From Butyrivibrio hungatei (GTDB lineage: Bacteria; Bacillota; Clostridia; Lachnospirales; Lachnospiraceae): a stretch of DNA of 64,000 nucleotides. The position numbers and the translations under genes are program-made. This document shows, piece after piece, positions 43,582 to 51,850 of the stretch. The notes beneath the pieces are model-generated. The model was not told the origin of the DNA, searched no databases, and saw nothing but the letters and a program-made list of their open reading frames with translations. Each line of letters begins with the position of its first letter. The first letter of the stretch is position 1. The stretch lies in NCBI RefSeq assembly GCF_900101605.1, contig NZ_FMUR01000003.1, positions 263,213-327,212 of the forward strand. Direction: 5' to 3'.

Positions 43582-43624
43582 TATAGCGGGCATTCTTTTG
43601 TGAATACCAAGAAAGCCCGCTATA
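43582..43624 (-). promoter_or_regulatory. Intercistronic hairpin between binding protein and permeases
   Basis: TATAGCGGGC and GCCCGCTATA form a perfect 10-bp stem with a 23-base loop, beginning 14 bases past the binding-protein stop. The minus-strand tail is only moderately T-rich. It probably attenuates transcription or stabilises the upstream mRNA, so that binding protein exceeds permeases. Confidence 0.8.
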
Positions 43625-43637
43625 ATCTTAGTTTTAC

Positions 43638-45329
43638 TTAGTTAGTATACTTAGCTGCCTCTGCAATTCTGCGCTCCAACTCAGTCTGCATCTCTGAAAG
43701 GAAGTCTTCAGGTTTGCACTTCTTGTAAGCTTCCATGTACTCAGCCCATGCGGAGTCGAAGTTATCTGCCATAACTACCTTAGGAAGGTACTCGTGCTTG
43801 CACTCATCCATAAGATTGCTTGCTGTACCGCCGGGTGTTGCTGTAGTCATAGTCTGTGAGAATGTGTACATAGGATACCAAGGTCCGGGAGGAGGTGTTG
43901 TTCCAAGCATCTCAACGTATGTCTTAACACCGTATGCCTTGAAGCAGTTCTTGAGGTTATCAGAAAGTCCGTCATAGAACTCTGTCTCCTGCTGCTCAGG
44001 CTTCATAGCATTTTTGCCATCTCTGCTTGTTCCTTCCCACTGAGGGAAATATGAATACTCACATTTGTGAGAAGCCTTATATCCTGTATCAGCATCGTTG
44101 TCTCTCATTTCCTGAGTCTTTGAATACATTCCGTCGTCGCCAACCTGATAGTCAACGTCCTTAACACCCCAGAATCTGAGATCCATGATTTCCTGACTAA
44201 GAAGGTCGTTTACGAACTGAAGTGCACCTTCAACATCCTTACAGCTTGTTGTAACGGCAAGTCCTGAACTTGTGTGTACAATTCCGCCTGAGTTGTGCCA
44301 CTGGTTCTTCATACCTTCTTCGATTGTGATCGGAAGGGGAACATACTGGCAGCCCTTAGCATCAAGGCCTGCTGCCTTAAGAGCATCACCTGCTGTGTAT
44401 GCGAAATCCCACCACTGGTCGATCATACCAAGTACACGACCTGTTGAAAGTTTAGCGATGTACTCGTCGTATGTCTGTGTGAATGACTCAGGATCAACGA
44501 TACCCTTCTTGTACTCTTCGTTGAGCTTCTTGAAGTACTTAACAGCTGTATCTGTTGTGTTGTAGTCAACAATCTTCTTGTTATCTACGTCAACGATAAC
44601 TGAACCGTCGTTCGGATATCCGTCAAGGAACTGAGGTGCATTCTCAAGACAGAAGTATCTCCAGTCCTCACAAAGAATTGTGTAAGGAATGTTTGCTGTT
44701 CCGTCATCCATTGTAGGATTTTCTGCGTAATATTTTTCGATAAGATCAAAATACTGATCCATTGTATGAATCTGAGGATAACCTGCCCACTCAAGAACTC
44801 TTGTCTGGATCCAGAAAGCCTCGTCATTATGTGCGCAGGCTCTCTCTTCACCATAGATATTAGAGAACTGAGGGATCCAATAGATGTGTCCATCACTCTG
44901 ACGAAGTGAATCCCACTCCTGATCTGTGAAGAATTCTTTGATGTTAGGATATTTGTCGATATAATCATCAAGTGCAACAAGTGCGCCTGCCTCATACATC
45001 TGTACGGATCCGTCTCCTGCATCTACGAAGTCAGGATATTCACCACCCGCAATAAGAGTACCAACCGCCTCTTCTGCTGTCTGACCAGTAAGCCAAGTTT
45101 CTTTAACTTTTACGCCTGTTTTCTCGGCAATGATCTGCTGAATCTCATTATCTTCATTGATTTCAGCATGAGGAACTGAGAAAAATGCTGTAAATTCCTT
45201 TACTCCATCTTTTGATCCGGAATTATCAGCCGATGTTCCTTCTGATGAGTTTCCACCCGATCCACACCCTGACAGTGCTGCAAGAATCATGCAGGACGCC
45301 ATGAGCATGCTAACAACTTTCTTCTTCAT
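43638..45329 (-). CDS. Extracellular solute-binding lipoprotein (LplA/YtcQ-like)
   Basis: A 563-aa sugar-binding lipoprotein of the large LplA/YtcQ cluster. The signal peptide ends in LAALSGC (Cys about 22), then a Ser/Gly-rich linker. Mature features include ETWLTGQTAEEAVGTLIAGG and the typical PPPGPWYPMYTFSQTMTTAT near the C-terminus. The family binds oligosaccharides, including rhamnogalacturonan-derived ones, but the ligand here cannot be assigned. AGGAGG precedes its ATG. It lies 89 bases downstream of the response-regulator gene, leaving room for a separate promoter. Confidence 0.92.
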   Translation of the reverse strand: MKKKVVSMLMASCMILAALSGCGSGGNSSEGTSADNSGSKDGVKEFTAFFSVPHAEINEDNEIQQIIAEKTGVKVKETWLTGQTAEEAVGTLIAGGEYPDFVDAGDGSVQMYEAGALVALDDYIDKYPNIKEFFTDQEWDSLRQSDGHIYWIPQFSNIYGEERACAHNDEAFWIQTRVLEWAGYPQIHTMDQYFDLIEKYYAENPTMDDGTANIPYTILCEDWRYFCLENAPQFLDGYPNDGSVIVDVDNKKIVDYNTTDTAVKYFKKLNEEYKKGIVDPESFTQTYDEYIAKLSTGRVLGMIDQWWDFAYTAGDALKAAGLDAKGCQYVPLPITIEEGMKNQWHNSGGIVHTSSGLAVTTSCKDVEGALQFVNDLLSQEIMDLRFWGVKDVDYQVGDDGMYSKTQEMRDNDADTGYKASHKCEYSYFPQWEGTSRDGKNAMKPEQQETEFYDGLSDNLKNCFKAYGVKTYVEMLGTTPPPGPWYPMYTFSQTMTTATPGGTASNLMDECKHEYLPKVVMADNFDSAWAEYMEAYKKCKPEDFLSEMQTELERRIAEAAKYTN

Positions 45330-45418
45330 AAAAGATATCCTCCTTATTTTTATATAAATAGTTTATAAAAAATTTATATTCAAAACATGGGAGGAAATAT
45401 ATAAAAAGGTAGGACAAA

Positions 45419-46999
45419 TTATTGTTCTTGTTTTCTATACTTTGCCGGGGTACATCCCTTAGCCTCGATAAACTTATTTACAAAGTAATCAACGTCCTTA
45501 TAGCCCACTTTTTCAGCCACAAGATAGATCTTGTCATCTGTTTTCTTAAGTAAAAGAGCTGCTTCATCAAGCCTGTGTCTGTTTAGATAATCCTTAAAAG
45601 AGCATCCGTATTTCTTTCTGAAAAGCTGGCCCAGATATGCGCTGTTTACATAATACTTTTCACTGAGTCCCTTCAAGGTAAGGTTACTTGCGTAATTATT
45701 TTTTACCTCTTCTTCAACCTTGGCAAGAACGCCCGTTGAAACATTTTTGCGCAACTGTCCCAGGTATTCGCCGTACTCGCATGCCATCCTGTAAAGATGC
45801 GCCTTGGAGCCCCTGCGAATCCCCTGCTCATATACATTTTCCGAGATATTTCTGAGGATTTCCTCCTGATCCACCTCGCTATCCTGCTCACCTGTAATAT
45901 GGATAAGCTGGAAAAAGAGATAATTGATATTAAGGTTATATGCCTTTCCGGTAATACCTGATTTTTTCATCTCATCATGAAATTCATCAACCTTATGTCT
46001 GATCTTGTCTTTCTCATTAAGTTCAATGGCTGAGATAAGCTCATCAAGTTTATTTTTGCAGAGCTGGATTCCCTTATCTTTTATCTGATACTCTTCTTCA
46101 TAGAAGTAAATGTCTTTTTTCTCCCTAAATCCCTGAAGCGAATGGAGGATGTTCACACTCGTATATGAAGTGGAAATTGATTCAATGCCCGAAACTTCTC
46201 TTCCGACAAGCATAACTATCGTAAGTCCGCTTACTCTCTTAAGGTACTTTATCATTTCTTTTAAAAAGACCTCGTCGCTCTGATCCACTTCTTTTCCGAT
46301 ACTGCTCGTATACAAAAAGCCGATATCATAGATATTCTCATCACCAAAACCGTATCTCATAAGAAGATAGTTGTCATTTCCAAGATATTCAGCCGCTATA
46401 TCATAGAGCTTATCGAGGCGATTGTTCTTCTCATCATCCATAACTTCAAGCTCATCAAGCTCCGGTGCAAGCTCGATACCGACATAACACATATCGTCAG
46501 AGGCACTTATCTTAGTGCTCAGATAATCAATATCCTCGTCGCTGTGCTTTCCGCGAAGCACTCTCTTAAGGCTCTGTTCAAAATAGGCTTTTTCAAATCT
46601 TTTATTTCGATTTGTCTCTATCTCCTTATCTTCCTTGCTTGCGATCACTTTTTCAACCACGGAGATCAGGCTTTCCTTCTCAACAGGTTTTAAGATATAT
46701 GCCGAACACTTATGTTTTAAAGCTTCCTGGGCATAAGAAAACTCGGCAAATCCGCTAAGTATCACAAAAGACACGTCATTGCCGGCTTCTCTTATTTTTT
46801 TCAAAAGCTCGATTCCGTCCATAACTGGCATCTTGATATCTGCGATAACAAGGTCAAATCCCTGCTCTTCGATCATTTCATAGGCAGTCTTTCCATCCTG
46901 CGCGGTATAAACTTCAAAGCCGTAGTCTTCCCAATCAATAAGGACTTTCAGTCCCTGCAAAATAAACGGCTCATCATCAACAAGTAGTACCTTGAACAC
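45419..46999 (-). CDS. YesN-type response regulator with AraC DNA-binding domain
   Basis: A 526-aa regulator with an N-terminal receiver (LLVDDEPFILQGL, phospho-acceptor Asp in VIADIKMPVMDGIELL, Lys in YILKPVEKESL), a long middle region, and a C-terminal AraC-type double helix-turn-helix (LGQLFRKKYGCSFKDYLNRH, then GYKDVDYFVNKF). It is encoded directly after its sensor kinase and just ahead of the Lpl transporter, which it likely activates in response to the imported sugar or a related signal. Confidence 0.93.
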   Translation of the reverse strand: MFKVLLVDDEPFILQGLKVLIDWEDYGFEVYTAQDGKTAYEMIEEQGFDLVIADIKMPVMDGIELLKKIREAGNDVSFVILSGFAEFSYAQEALKHKCSAYILKPVEKESLISVVEKVIASKEDKEIETNRNKRFEKAYFEQSLKRVLRGKHSDEDIDYLSTKISASDDMCYVGIELAPELDELEVMDDEKNNRLDKLYDIAAEYLGNDNYLLMRYGFGDENIYDIGFLYTSSIGKEVDQSDEVFLKEMIKYLKRVSGLTIVMLVGREVSGIESISTSYTSVNILHSLQGFREKKDIYFYEEEYQIKDKGIQLCKNKLDELISAIELNEKDKIRHKVDEFHDEMKKSGITGKAYNLNINYLFFQLIHITGEQDSEVDQEEILRNISENVYEQGIRRGSKAHLYRMACEYGEYLGQLRKNVSTGVLAKVEEEVKNNYASNLTLKGLSEKYYVNSAYLGQLFRKKYGCSFKDYLNRHRLDEAALLLKKTDDKIYLVAEKVGYKDVDYFVNKFIEAKGCTPAKYRKQEQ

Positions 47000-47000
47000 C

Positions 47001-48569
47001 TTAAACTCCCTTCTTCAAACATTCCTCAGGAATAACTATCGTTACTATAGTTCCGATTCCTTCTTCCGAATCAATACCAAAAAGAACTTTATCATCAGTG
47101 ACCATTTTCAGCCGGATGCACGCATTTATCACGCCGACACGGCCTTTTTTCTCAAGCATTGAAATATTCGCTTCCCGCATGTACGTAAGGAGCTTCTCCA
47201 CCTCTTCTGAGCTCATTCCGTTTCCGGTATCTTCTATTTCAATGACCATATCATTATCTTTTTCATGAACTCTTATGAATATCCAGCCGTTCGAAGCCTT
47301 GCTCTCAATTCCGTGAATACAAGCATTTTCTACAAAAGTAACGAGAGTAAGCTTCGGTACAAGATTCTTTTTACAGGATGGTTCTATATCGATCGAATAC
47401 GAAAGTCTGTCGCCAAATCTGTACTTTTGAAGTTCCAGATAGTTATTTACAAAATCCGCCTCATTCTCGATCGTGGTGTTGTCCTCTTCCCACTCTGTAT
47501 ACTGCCTCTGGAGCTTTGCGAGTCTCTCAACCATGTAGGCGGTTTCCGATTCTTTTTTTATAATGCAGTGCATCCTTATGCTCTCAAGCGCATTGAAAAG
47601 AAAGTGTGGATTGATCTGACTGTGAAGCGCAAGTAATTCCGCATGCTGCCTCGTCATTATCATCGTCTGCTCTCTCAGCGTGTAACCGTAAGCAATCCTG
47701 TTTATGCGGATAAGCAGAAGAACAGGGAAAAGAATATTAAGCGCGGCAAGGAGAAGCAGGTAGATTCCCCAGCTTTCCCACCAGTTGTACACTTTTGAAT
47801 CTGAAGCAATAACATATATCTTAAGTAACTGGTTATACACCTGCATATCCATGGTATAACCTATGTTTTCAAGTTCTGACACATATCTGTAGGGCTTTGC
47901 CATACTTACATCTTTTCCGTTTGTCAAAAGTATCTTTTCATTGTCACAAAGATATGCGTCAAGATCAAAATTCATATTTACGAGAGTACGGCTGAATTCG
48001 CCGTAATTGATATCAATAAGCAGAACGTTTTCGGAGCCGTAATCATAGAAATCCAGCACCTTAAAATAGAAAATTTTTCTCGTGTTCGAGTCCAAACCGA
48101 CTTGTTTGGTATTATAGTCAAAAAAGAGCCCCGACTTAAGCCCTTTATCTTTCATAAATTTGTACCATGGTTCATCATAGGCTCTTTCCAGCCGCTGAAA
48201 CTGGGAACCGTTTATCAAAGTGTCATTGTCAATATACAACTTATATGACAGATCGTTCTGAGAAGCCATGACATCTATAAGAGTATCATTGAAGAAAGCC
48301 TTATAACTTGTGTAATAATCAAGAGGTGACTCAAACTGCATCTTCATAAAATCATATATATATTTACTCGTATATATACTGTTCGCCACCTTAACGGCAC
48401 TGTCAATTTCCGCAGCGCAGGCATATTTTACAGCACTCGCCACGTTCTCCATCTCGTGATACTGATTGGTCTTCTCAGTGCGCAGAATCCCCCCTATAAC
48501 AACGGCGTCAAGGATCGCAAGTGGAATTATAGCAAAAACCAGATACAAAATTATCAGTTTCTTCTTCAT
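47001..48569 (-). CDS. YesM-type sensor histidine kinase
   Basis: A 522-aa kinase with two membrane segments (about 7-27 and 270-290) enclosing an extracellular dCache-like sensor. The cytoplasmic His-kinase domain shows LHSQINPHFLFNALESIR (phospho-His), VTFVENACIHGI (N box) and EDTGNGMS (G box). This is the LytS/YesM class. It is first in the kinase-regulator-transporter set. The single base between its stop and the regulator start indicates translational coupling. Confidence 0.93.
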   Translation of the reverse strand: MKKKLIILYLVFAIIPLAILDAVVIGGILRTEKTNQYHEMENVASAVKYACAAEIDSAVKVANSIYTSKYIYDFMKMQFESPLDYYTSYKAFFNDTLIDVMASQNDLSYKLYIDNDTLINGSQFQRLERAYDEPWYKFMKDKGLKSGLFFDYNTKQVGLDSNTRKIFYFKVLDFYDYGSENVLLIDINYGEFSRTLVNMNFDLDAYLCDNEKILLTNGKDVSMAKPYRYVSELENIGYTMDMQVYNQLLKIYVIASDSKVYNWWESWGIYLLLLAALNILFPVLLLIRINRIAYGYTLREQTMIMTRQHAELLALHSQINPHFLFNALESIRMHCIIKKESETAYMVERLAKLQRQYTEWEEDNTTIENEADFVNNYLELQKYRFGDRLSYSIDIEPSCKKNLVPKLTLVTFVENACIHGIESKASNGWIFIRVHEKDNDMVIEIEDTGNGMSSEEVEKLLTYMREANISMLEKKGRVGVINACIRLKMVTDDKVLFGIDSEEGIGTIVTIVIPEECLKKGV

Positions 48570-48673
48570 AATTGCTATTTTATCATAACTAAGAAATTTT
48601 ATTGTATATAAAATGATTTTTGCTATAATGTAATGTGAAATTTTGGTTGACGATTGTTTTGAGGAATAAGATC

Positions 48674-49009
48674 ATGGAAAAGAGATTTAGGGATTTTTTA
48701 AGACATCTGGACAAGCTTGACTGGGATGTTCTTTCAGATGAAGAGCTCAGAGAAGAACGCGAAGGAATTGAGCTTCATATAAATGTAATGAATCAGGAAA
48801 TGCTTAAATGCGTTGTAATTTTTTCTGCACTGCTGATATGTTCCAGCATACTTCTCAGTGCTTGCTTCATCAGTAAATCTCAGCTTTGCTTTTTATTTGC
48901 AGTAGCTTTTGGCGTTGTCGCCGCTCTTTTTGGAAAAGAGTATTTCAAAAACCGCGATACTATGAATCGGCTTTATTCATTCGCCGACAAAATCGCACAA
49001 CTTTTCTAA
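48674..49009 (+). CDS. Small two-segment membrane protein
   Basis: I do not recognise this 111-aa plus-strand protein. It has an acidic/basic cytoplasmic N-terminus (MEKRFRDFLRHLDKLDWD, then SDEELREEREG), two membrane helices near 50-95 and a short C-terminal tail. The start at 48674 has GAGGAA well spaced upstream. A TATAAT box at 48624-48629 marks a likely promoter, divergent from the yesM-like gene. It stands between the two-component system and the tRNA-Leu genes. Confidence 0.7.
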   Translation: MEKRFRDFLRHLDKLDWDVLSDEELREEREGIELHINVMNQEMLKCVVIFSALLICSSILLSACFISKSQLCFLFAVAFGVVAALFGKEYFKNRDTMNRLYSFADKIAQLF

Positions 49010-49069
49010 AAAAGAATCTTTCTTTGCGCCTTTGTTGTGTCGAGCTGTGATCATCTGATAATTTATCTC

Positions 49070-49098
49070 TTGACAGAGCATCGAAAAGTGGGTATTAT
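49070..49098 (+). promoter_or_regulatory. tRNA-Leu operon promoter
   Basis: Consensus TTGACA (49070-49075), a 17-base spacer and TATTAT (49093-49098) stand 14 bases ahead of tRNA-Leu(CAG). Confidence 0.92.
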
Positions 49099-49112
49099 TA
49101 ACTACGTTGTTT

Positions 49113-49195
49113 GCAGGAGTGGCGGAATGGCAGACGCGCATGGTTCAGGTCCATGTGTTGGCAACAACATGAGGGTTCAAGTCCCTTCTCCTGCA
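49113..49195 (+). tRNA. tRNA-Leu(CAG)
   Basis: An 83-nt class II tRNA with acceptor stem GCAGGAG/CTCCTGC, discriminator A, and anticodon stem CATGG/CCATG with loop TTCAGGT, giving anticodon CAG (reads CUG). A long variable arm and the T loop GGTTCAAGT are present. CCA is not encoded. It shares a transcript with the tRNA-Leu(AAG) 56 bases downstream. Confidence 0.95.
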
Positions 49196-49251
49196 TTGGA
49201 TTTCATCCAATGCAATGAGTAAGTTTATAGCTCACAAAAGGGCGTATATAT

Positions 49252-49336
49252 GCGGAAGTGTCGGAATTGGCAGACGAGCAAGACTAAGGATCTTGTGACT
49301 GTTTATGTCGTGTGGGTTCAAGTCCCATCTTCCGCA
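49252..49336 (+). tRNA. tRNA-Leu(AAG), second copy
   Basis: Identical by eye to the minus-strand copy at 33931-34015: the same acceptor stem, anticodon AAG and variable arm. It is second in a two-tRNA operon, whereas the other copy has its own promoter. Confidence 0.95.
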
Positions 49337-49342
49337 CGAAAT

Positions 49343-49375
49343 AAAAAGGATTAACTCGGTCGAGTTAGTCCTTTT
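49343..49375 (+). terminator. tRNA-Leu operon terminator
   Basis: AAAAAGGATTAACTC and GAGTTAGTCCTTTTT form a long stem ending in Ts, directly after the second tRNA. It corresponds to 33892-33921 with one compensated wobble change. Confidence 0.9.
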
Positions 49376-49595
49376 TATTTTGTGTGGAAGGGGGACTCTC
49401 GCCCGCAGCTTCGCTGCATGGGTTCCGGGATTCTCACTAAGCTAGCTTAAGGAAGTTCTGCTCTCGCTTTGCTCGCCAGAACACGCGACTACTAAACTCG
49501 GTAAAACCTCGTTAAGTAGTCACAGCCGCTAAGTGCTCTGCTCAAAGTCCCATTGGCTCCCCGGATAATATAGAAATCAATTTAGAATTCCAATC

Positions 49596-49913
49596 TCAAA
49601 TCTTTTCTTTAGCTTCAAGTCTCACATATGCAATCATAAGCCCTATAACAAGAGCTATAACTCCAATAATCATTACAAAGAAAAGTGGAGAATTTTGTTT
49701 TAAAAACAAGAATGGTATGCCTATAACTTCAAGTGCTATTGCAAAAACAAGCCATAGGACAGAAACTGCCTTATTATATTTTTTTATATCTTTAACCACC
49801 GGTGGCTTTACAAAAGTAAAAAATCCTACTGCTTCTTCAGCTCTGTAAGTAGAAATGGCAATCACAACAAAAGCTAGTGCTACAATGCTCCAGATAACGA
49901 ATCCAATAACCAT
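49596..49913 (-). CDS. Small three-segment membrane protein
   Basis: A 105-aa integral membrane protein with hydrophobic segments near 3-22, 48-68 and 74-95. Between the first two is a conserved-looking cytoplasmic loop, KPPVVKDIKKYNKAVSVLW. It resembles the small DUF3784-type proteins in layout, but I cannot assign a family with confidence. It is monocistronic, lying between the tRNA element and a long AT-rich palindrome. Confidence 0.65.
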   Translation of the reverse strand: MVIGFVIWSIVALAFVVIAISTYRAEEAVGFFTFVKPPVVKDIKKYNKAVSVLWLVFAIALEVIGIPFLFLKQNSPLFFVMIIGVIALVIGLMIAYVRLEAKEKI

Positions 49914-49997
49914 CTCAGCTCCTCCTTTTCCTTCATATGAGTAATAAGTCCCTCTACGTAAATAATACTACTTTGTAAAAATTTATTACAAGTTTTT

Positions 49998-50044
49998 TTG
50001 ACTTATATTTTTTATACTTGTATAGTCTAAAAAATATAAGTCAA
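49998..50044. repeat. Perfect 17-bp AT-rich inverted repeat
   Basis: Arms TTGACTTATATTTTTTA (49998-50014) and its exact complement (50028-50044) enclose a 13-base loop. It lies 13 bases beyond the arginase-like stop codon. Neither strand has a T run directly after the stem, so it is not a textbook terminator, though it may act as one or as a binding site. Confidence 0.85.
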
Positions 50045-50057
50045 TCTGATTACCACT

Positions 50058-50864
50058 TCATAAATCTACAATTCCCTTTATTATCTCAATATTGAATTCA
50101 TCATTTATCTGCGCTTCTTTTCCTACATCGATACCCTCTTGGTCAGGTGCACATTCGCCACAGATATCGACTCCAATGACTTCTCTACTATTAAATAGGT
50201 CTTTTATGAACGTGATGAGTTCCTCCTTAGTCATCTCACCCTGATCCCAGTTTGTCACAAGCTCTTCTCTTCTGACAACATCTTTATCAATTGATAAGAA
50301 TACCGGATACTGAGTTTCGGGAAGCTTGTCTCTGACATCTGAAACATCATAAAATGACACACGCTTTGCGTCATTTTTATCCAGCTTTTCTATGAGATTT
50401 CTGTCTGCTCCGATTACATGGATATCTTTAACATATGGATTATTCTCAATAACTCTCATAACCCATCCGCCGCAGGATAATATATCCCCGAACATCGGTG
50501 GCTGCATATCGGGATGATGATCTAAGACAACAAGAGAAAAGGGCTCTTTTATCATATCTGTAATTATCGCGGACATATAATGATAATTTCCCGAATCAAT
50601 AAAGTGGATTCCTTTGGCAAAAGCAGCAAATCTTTTGTTTTCATCCGCATCTTTCGTCATTTCAAAAGCTTTTTCGCTTATTCTCTTTTTTATCTGCGCG
50701 ATTGCCTCATCATCACACATGCAATTCGTTCCCGGAATATCTCTGCAATTTATAATACAAAAATGAGAGCTTTTATCATTTTGATAAAAGCTCTCCTCAT
50801 TATATATTCCAGAAAAATCAAATACTGTAATGTTATCGTTCATACTGTAAATGTGTACCCTCAT
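50058..50864 (-). CDS. Arginase/agmatinase-fold protein
   Basis: A 268-aa protein of the ureohydrolase superfamily. Binuclear metal ligands are visible as VVLDHHPDMQ (Asp-x-His-x-x-Asp type) and SIDKDVV (Asp-x-Asp). The region between is shorter and different from true arginases. The substrate could be agmatine, a formimino compound or another guanidine; it cannot be decided here. It overlaps the MecA-like gene by four bases (ATGA) and so is under the same CIRCE-controlled promoter. Confidence 0.8.
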   Translation of the reverse strand: MRVHIYSMNDNITVFDFSGIYNEESFYQNDKSSHFCIINCRDIPGTNCMCDDEAIAQIKKRISEKAFEMTKDADENKRFAAFAKGIHFIDSGNYHYMSAIITDMIKEPFSLVVLDHHPDMQPPMFGDILSCGGWVMRVIENNPYVKDIHVIGADRNLIEKLDKNDAKRVSFYDVSDVRDKLPETQYPVFLSIDKDVVRREELVTNWDQGEMTKEELITFIKDLFNSREVIGVDICGECAPDQEGIDVGKEAQINDEFNIEIIKGIVDL

Positions 50865-51646
50865 CTGGAAAGATCGGTAAGATGTATTATCGCATCGCTT
50901 CCTACCAGGCGATCTCCATGCTCTCTGACATACATCGCTTCCGTCGCGTTAACCACAAGCATATTTGAATACTCAACTCCTGCCCTTCTGAGATCGTATA
51001 TAACGCTCTCATCCGATGACAAAAGTCCCAATATCATATAATAGCCCTCTTCAAGTTTGTATAAAGAAGAATCTACTATAGGAAGTTTCTGAACCACTTT
51101 TGAAAAACGCTTGGCTTCATCAAAAGTATCAAATTCAACCATGTACTCCGCATACTCTGAAAGTGGTTGATAGCTGGTCTCAGGAGTTTTTGGTGTTTCC
51201 TCCGGAAGAGTGTAGAGCTTATCTCTGCCGTAAATCCTGTTTATCGCATCGCTGACGTTTGTTATAACTTCGTTCAGTGCAATACCTTTATCTCTGCCAT
51301 TCTTCGACTTGATCTCATCAATCTTTTCCTGTGTAAGAATTCTGAGAACAGTCTCTGCTGCTCCTTTAATGCGATCAGATGCTGTCTGTATATCTTCGTT
51401 GCTCATCTTAACCGCAAAAATTCTGATACTGCCATCCATCATCATGTTCTTGCTCATCATCATGACCTCAGTCTCGGGATCGTATCCAAGCTGCTGTCCG
51501 ACTTCTTTATTCAGCTTAGCAAAAAAAGATGATGTATTTTCCGCACCGTTAATAACTGCTTCGGGAGTAAGTCCGATTTCATGAAGCTCTGATGCGGCAA
51601 TGCTACATTCTACAGTTGTATCATTCATTTTTACTATGATCATCAC
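50861..51646 (-). CDS. MecA-like ClpC adaptor
   Basis: This 261-aa protein has the MecA layout. An N-terminal substrate-recognition domain (ECSIAASELHEIGLTPEAV, then FFAKLNKEV) precedes a Pro/Glu-rich linker and a C-terminal ClpC-binding domain (MVEFDTFDEAKRFSKVV, SSLYKLEEGYYMIL, and YVREHGDRLVGSDAIIHLTDLSR). MecA proteins deliver substrates to ClpCP. The first codon is probably GTG at 51646 (AGGAG seven bases upstream), with ATG at 51643 the alternative. It starts an operon with the arginase-fold gene, controlled by a CIRCE element. Confidence 0.85.
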   Translation of the reverse strand: MMIIVKMNDTTVECSIAASELHEIGLTPEAVINGAENTSSFFAKLNKEVGQQLGYDPETEVMMMSKNMMMDGSIRIFAVKMSNEDIQTASDRIKGAAETVLRILTQEKIDEIKSKNGRDKGIALNEVITNVSDAINRIYGRDKLYTLPEETPKTPETSYQPLSEYAEYMVEFDTFDEAKRFSKVVQKLPIVDSSLYKLEEGYYMILGLLSSDESVIYDLRRAGVEYSNMLVVNATEAMYVREHGDRLVGSDAIIHLTDLSR

Positions 51647-51681
51647 GCATCAACTCCTCTCCATGGATTCTTTGTACTGTC

Positions 51682-51724
51682 ATTATATAATGTAACATTA
51701 GCACTGTCCACAATAGAGTGCTAA
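51682..51724 (-). promoter_or_regulatory. CIRCE operator (HrcA) on the mecA-like promoter
   Basis: TTAGCACTG-N9-GAGTGCTAA (51698-51724) matches the CIRCE consensus at all but one base. On the minus strand a -35 TGGACA (51705-51710) lies inside it, and a -10 TATAAT (51682-51687) follows at 17 bases. HrcA bound here would block RNA polymerase, placing the operon in the class I heat-shock regulon. Confidence 0.92.
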
Positions 51725-51740
51725 AATCTTTATTAACTCT

Positions 51741-51781
51741 ATAAAATATAAGGAAACGCAGAATAAATCAATATTTCCTTA
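51741..51781 (-). terminator. Terminator of the pilus operon
   Basis: TAAGGAAA and TTTCCTTA (51749-51781) form a stem, followed on the minus strand by TATTTTAT. It lies 70 bases after the last sortase gene and just before the mecA-like promoter. Confidence 0.7.
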
Positions 51782-51850
51782 GGTTATCTAGGTGATACAC
51801 CTTCTATATCGGATTGATGCGTATAAAAATGTAGTTGCTTTATTTTTGTT

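Larger units (their letters stand above)
49251..49555 (+). repeat. tRNA-Leu-containing element, copy R
   Basis: The partner of the inverted copy at 33708-34016. The order is the same: tRNA-Leu(AAG), terminator, CGCAGCTTCGCTGC hairpin, CTAAGCTAGCTTAA, module X (49455-49482) and module Y (about 49488-49522). Similarity begins abruptly at the tRNA 5' end and stops just after CAAAGTCCCATTG. Confidence 0.92.
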
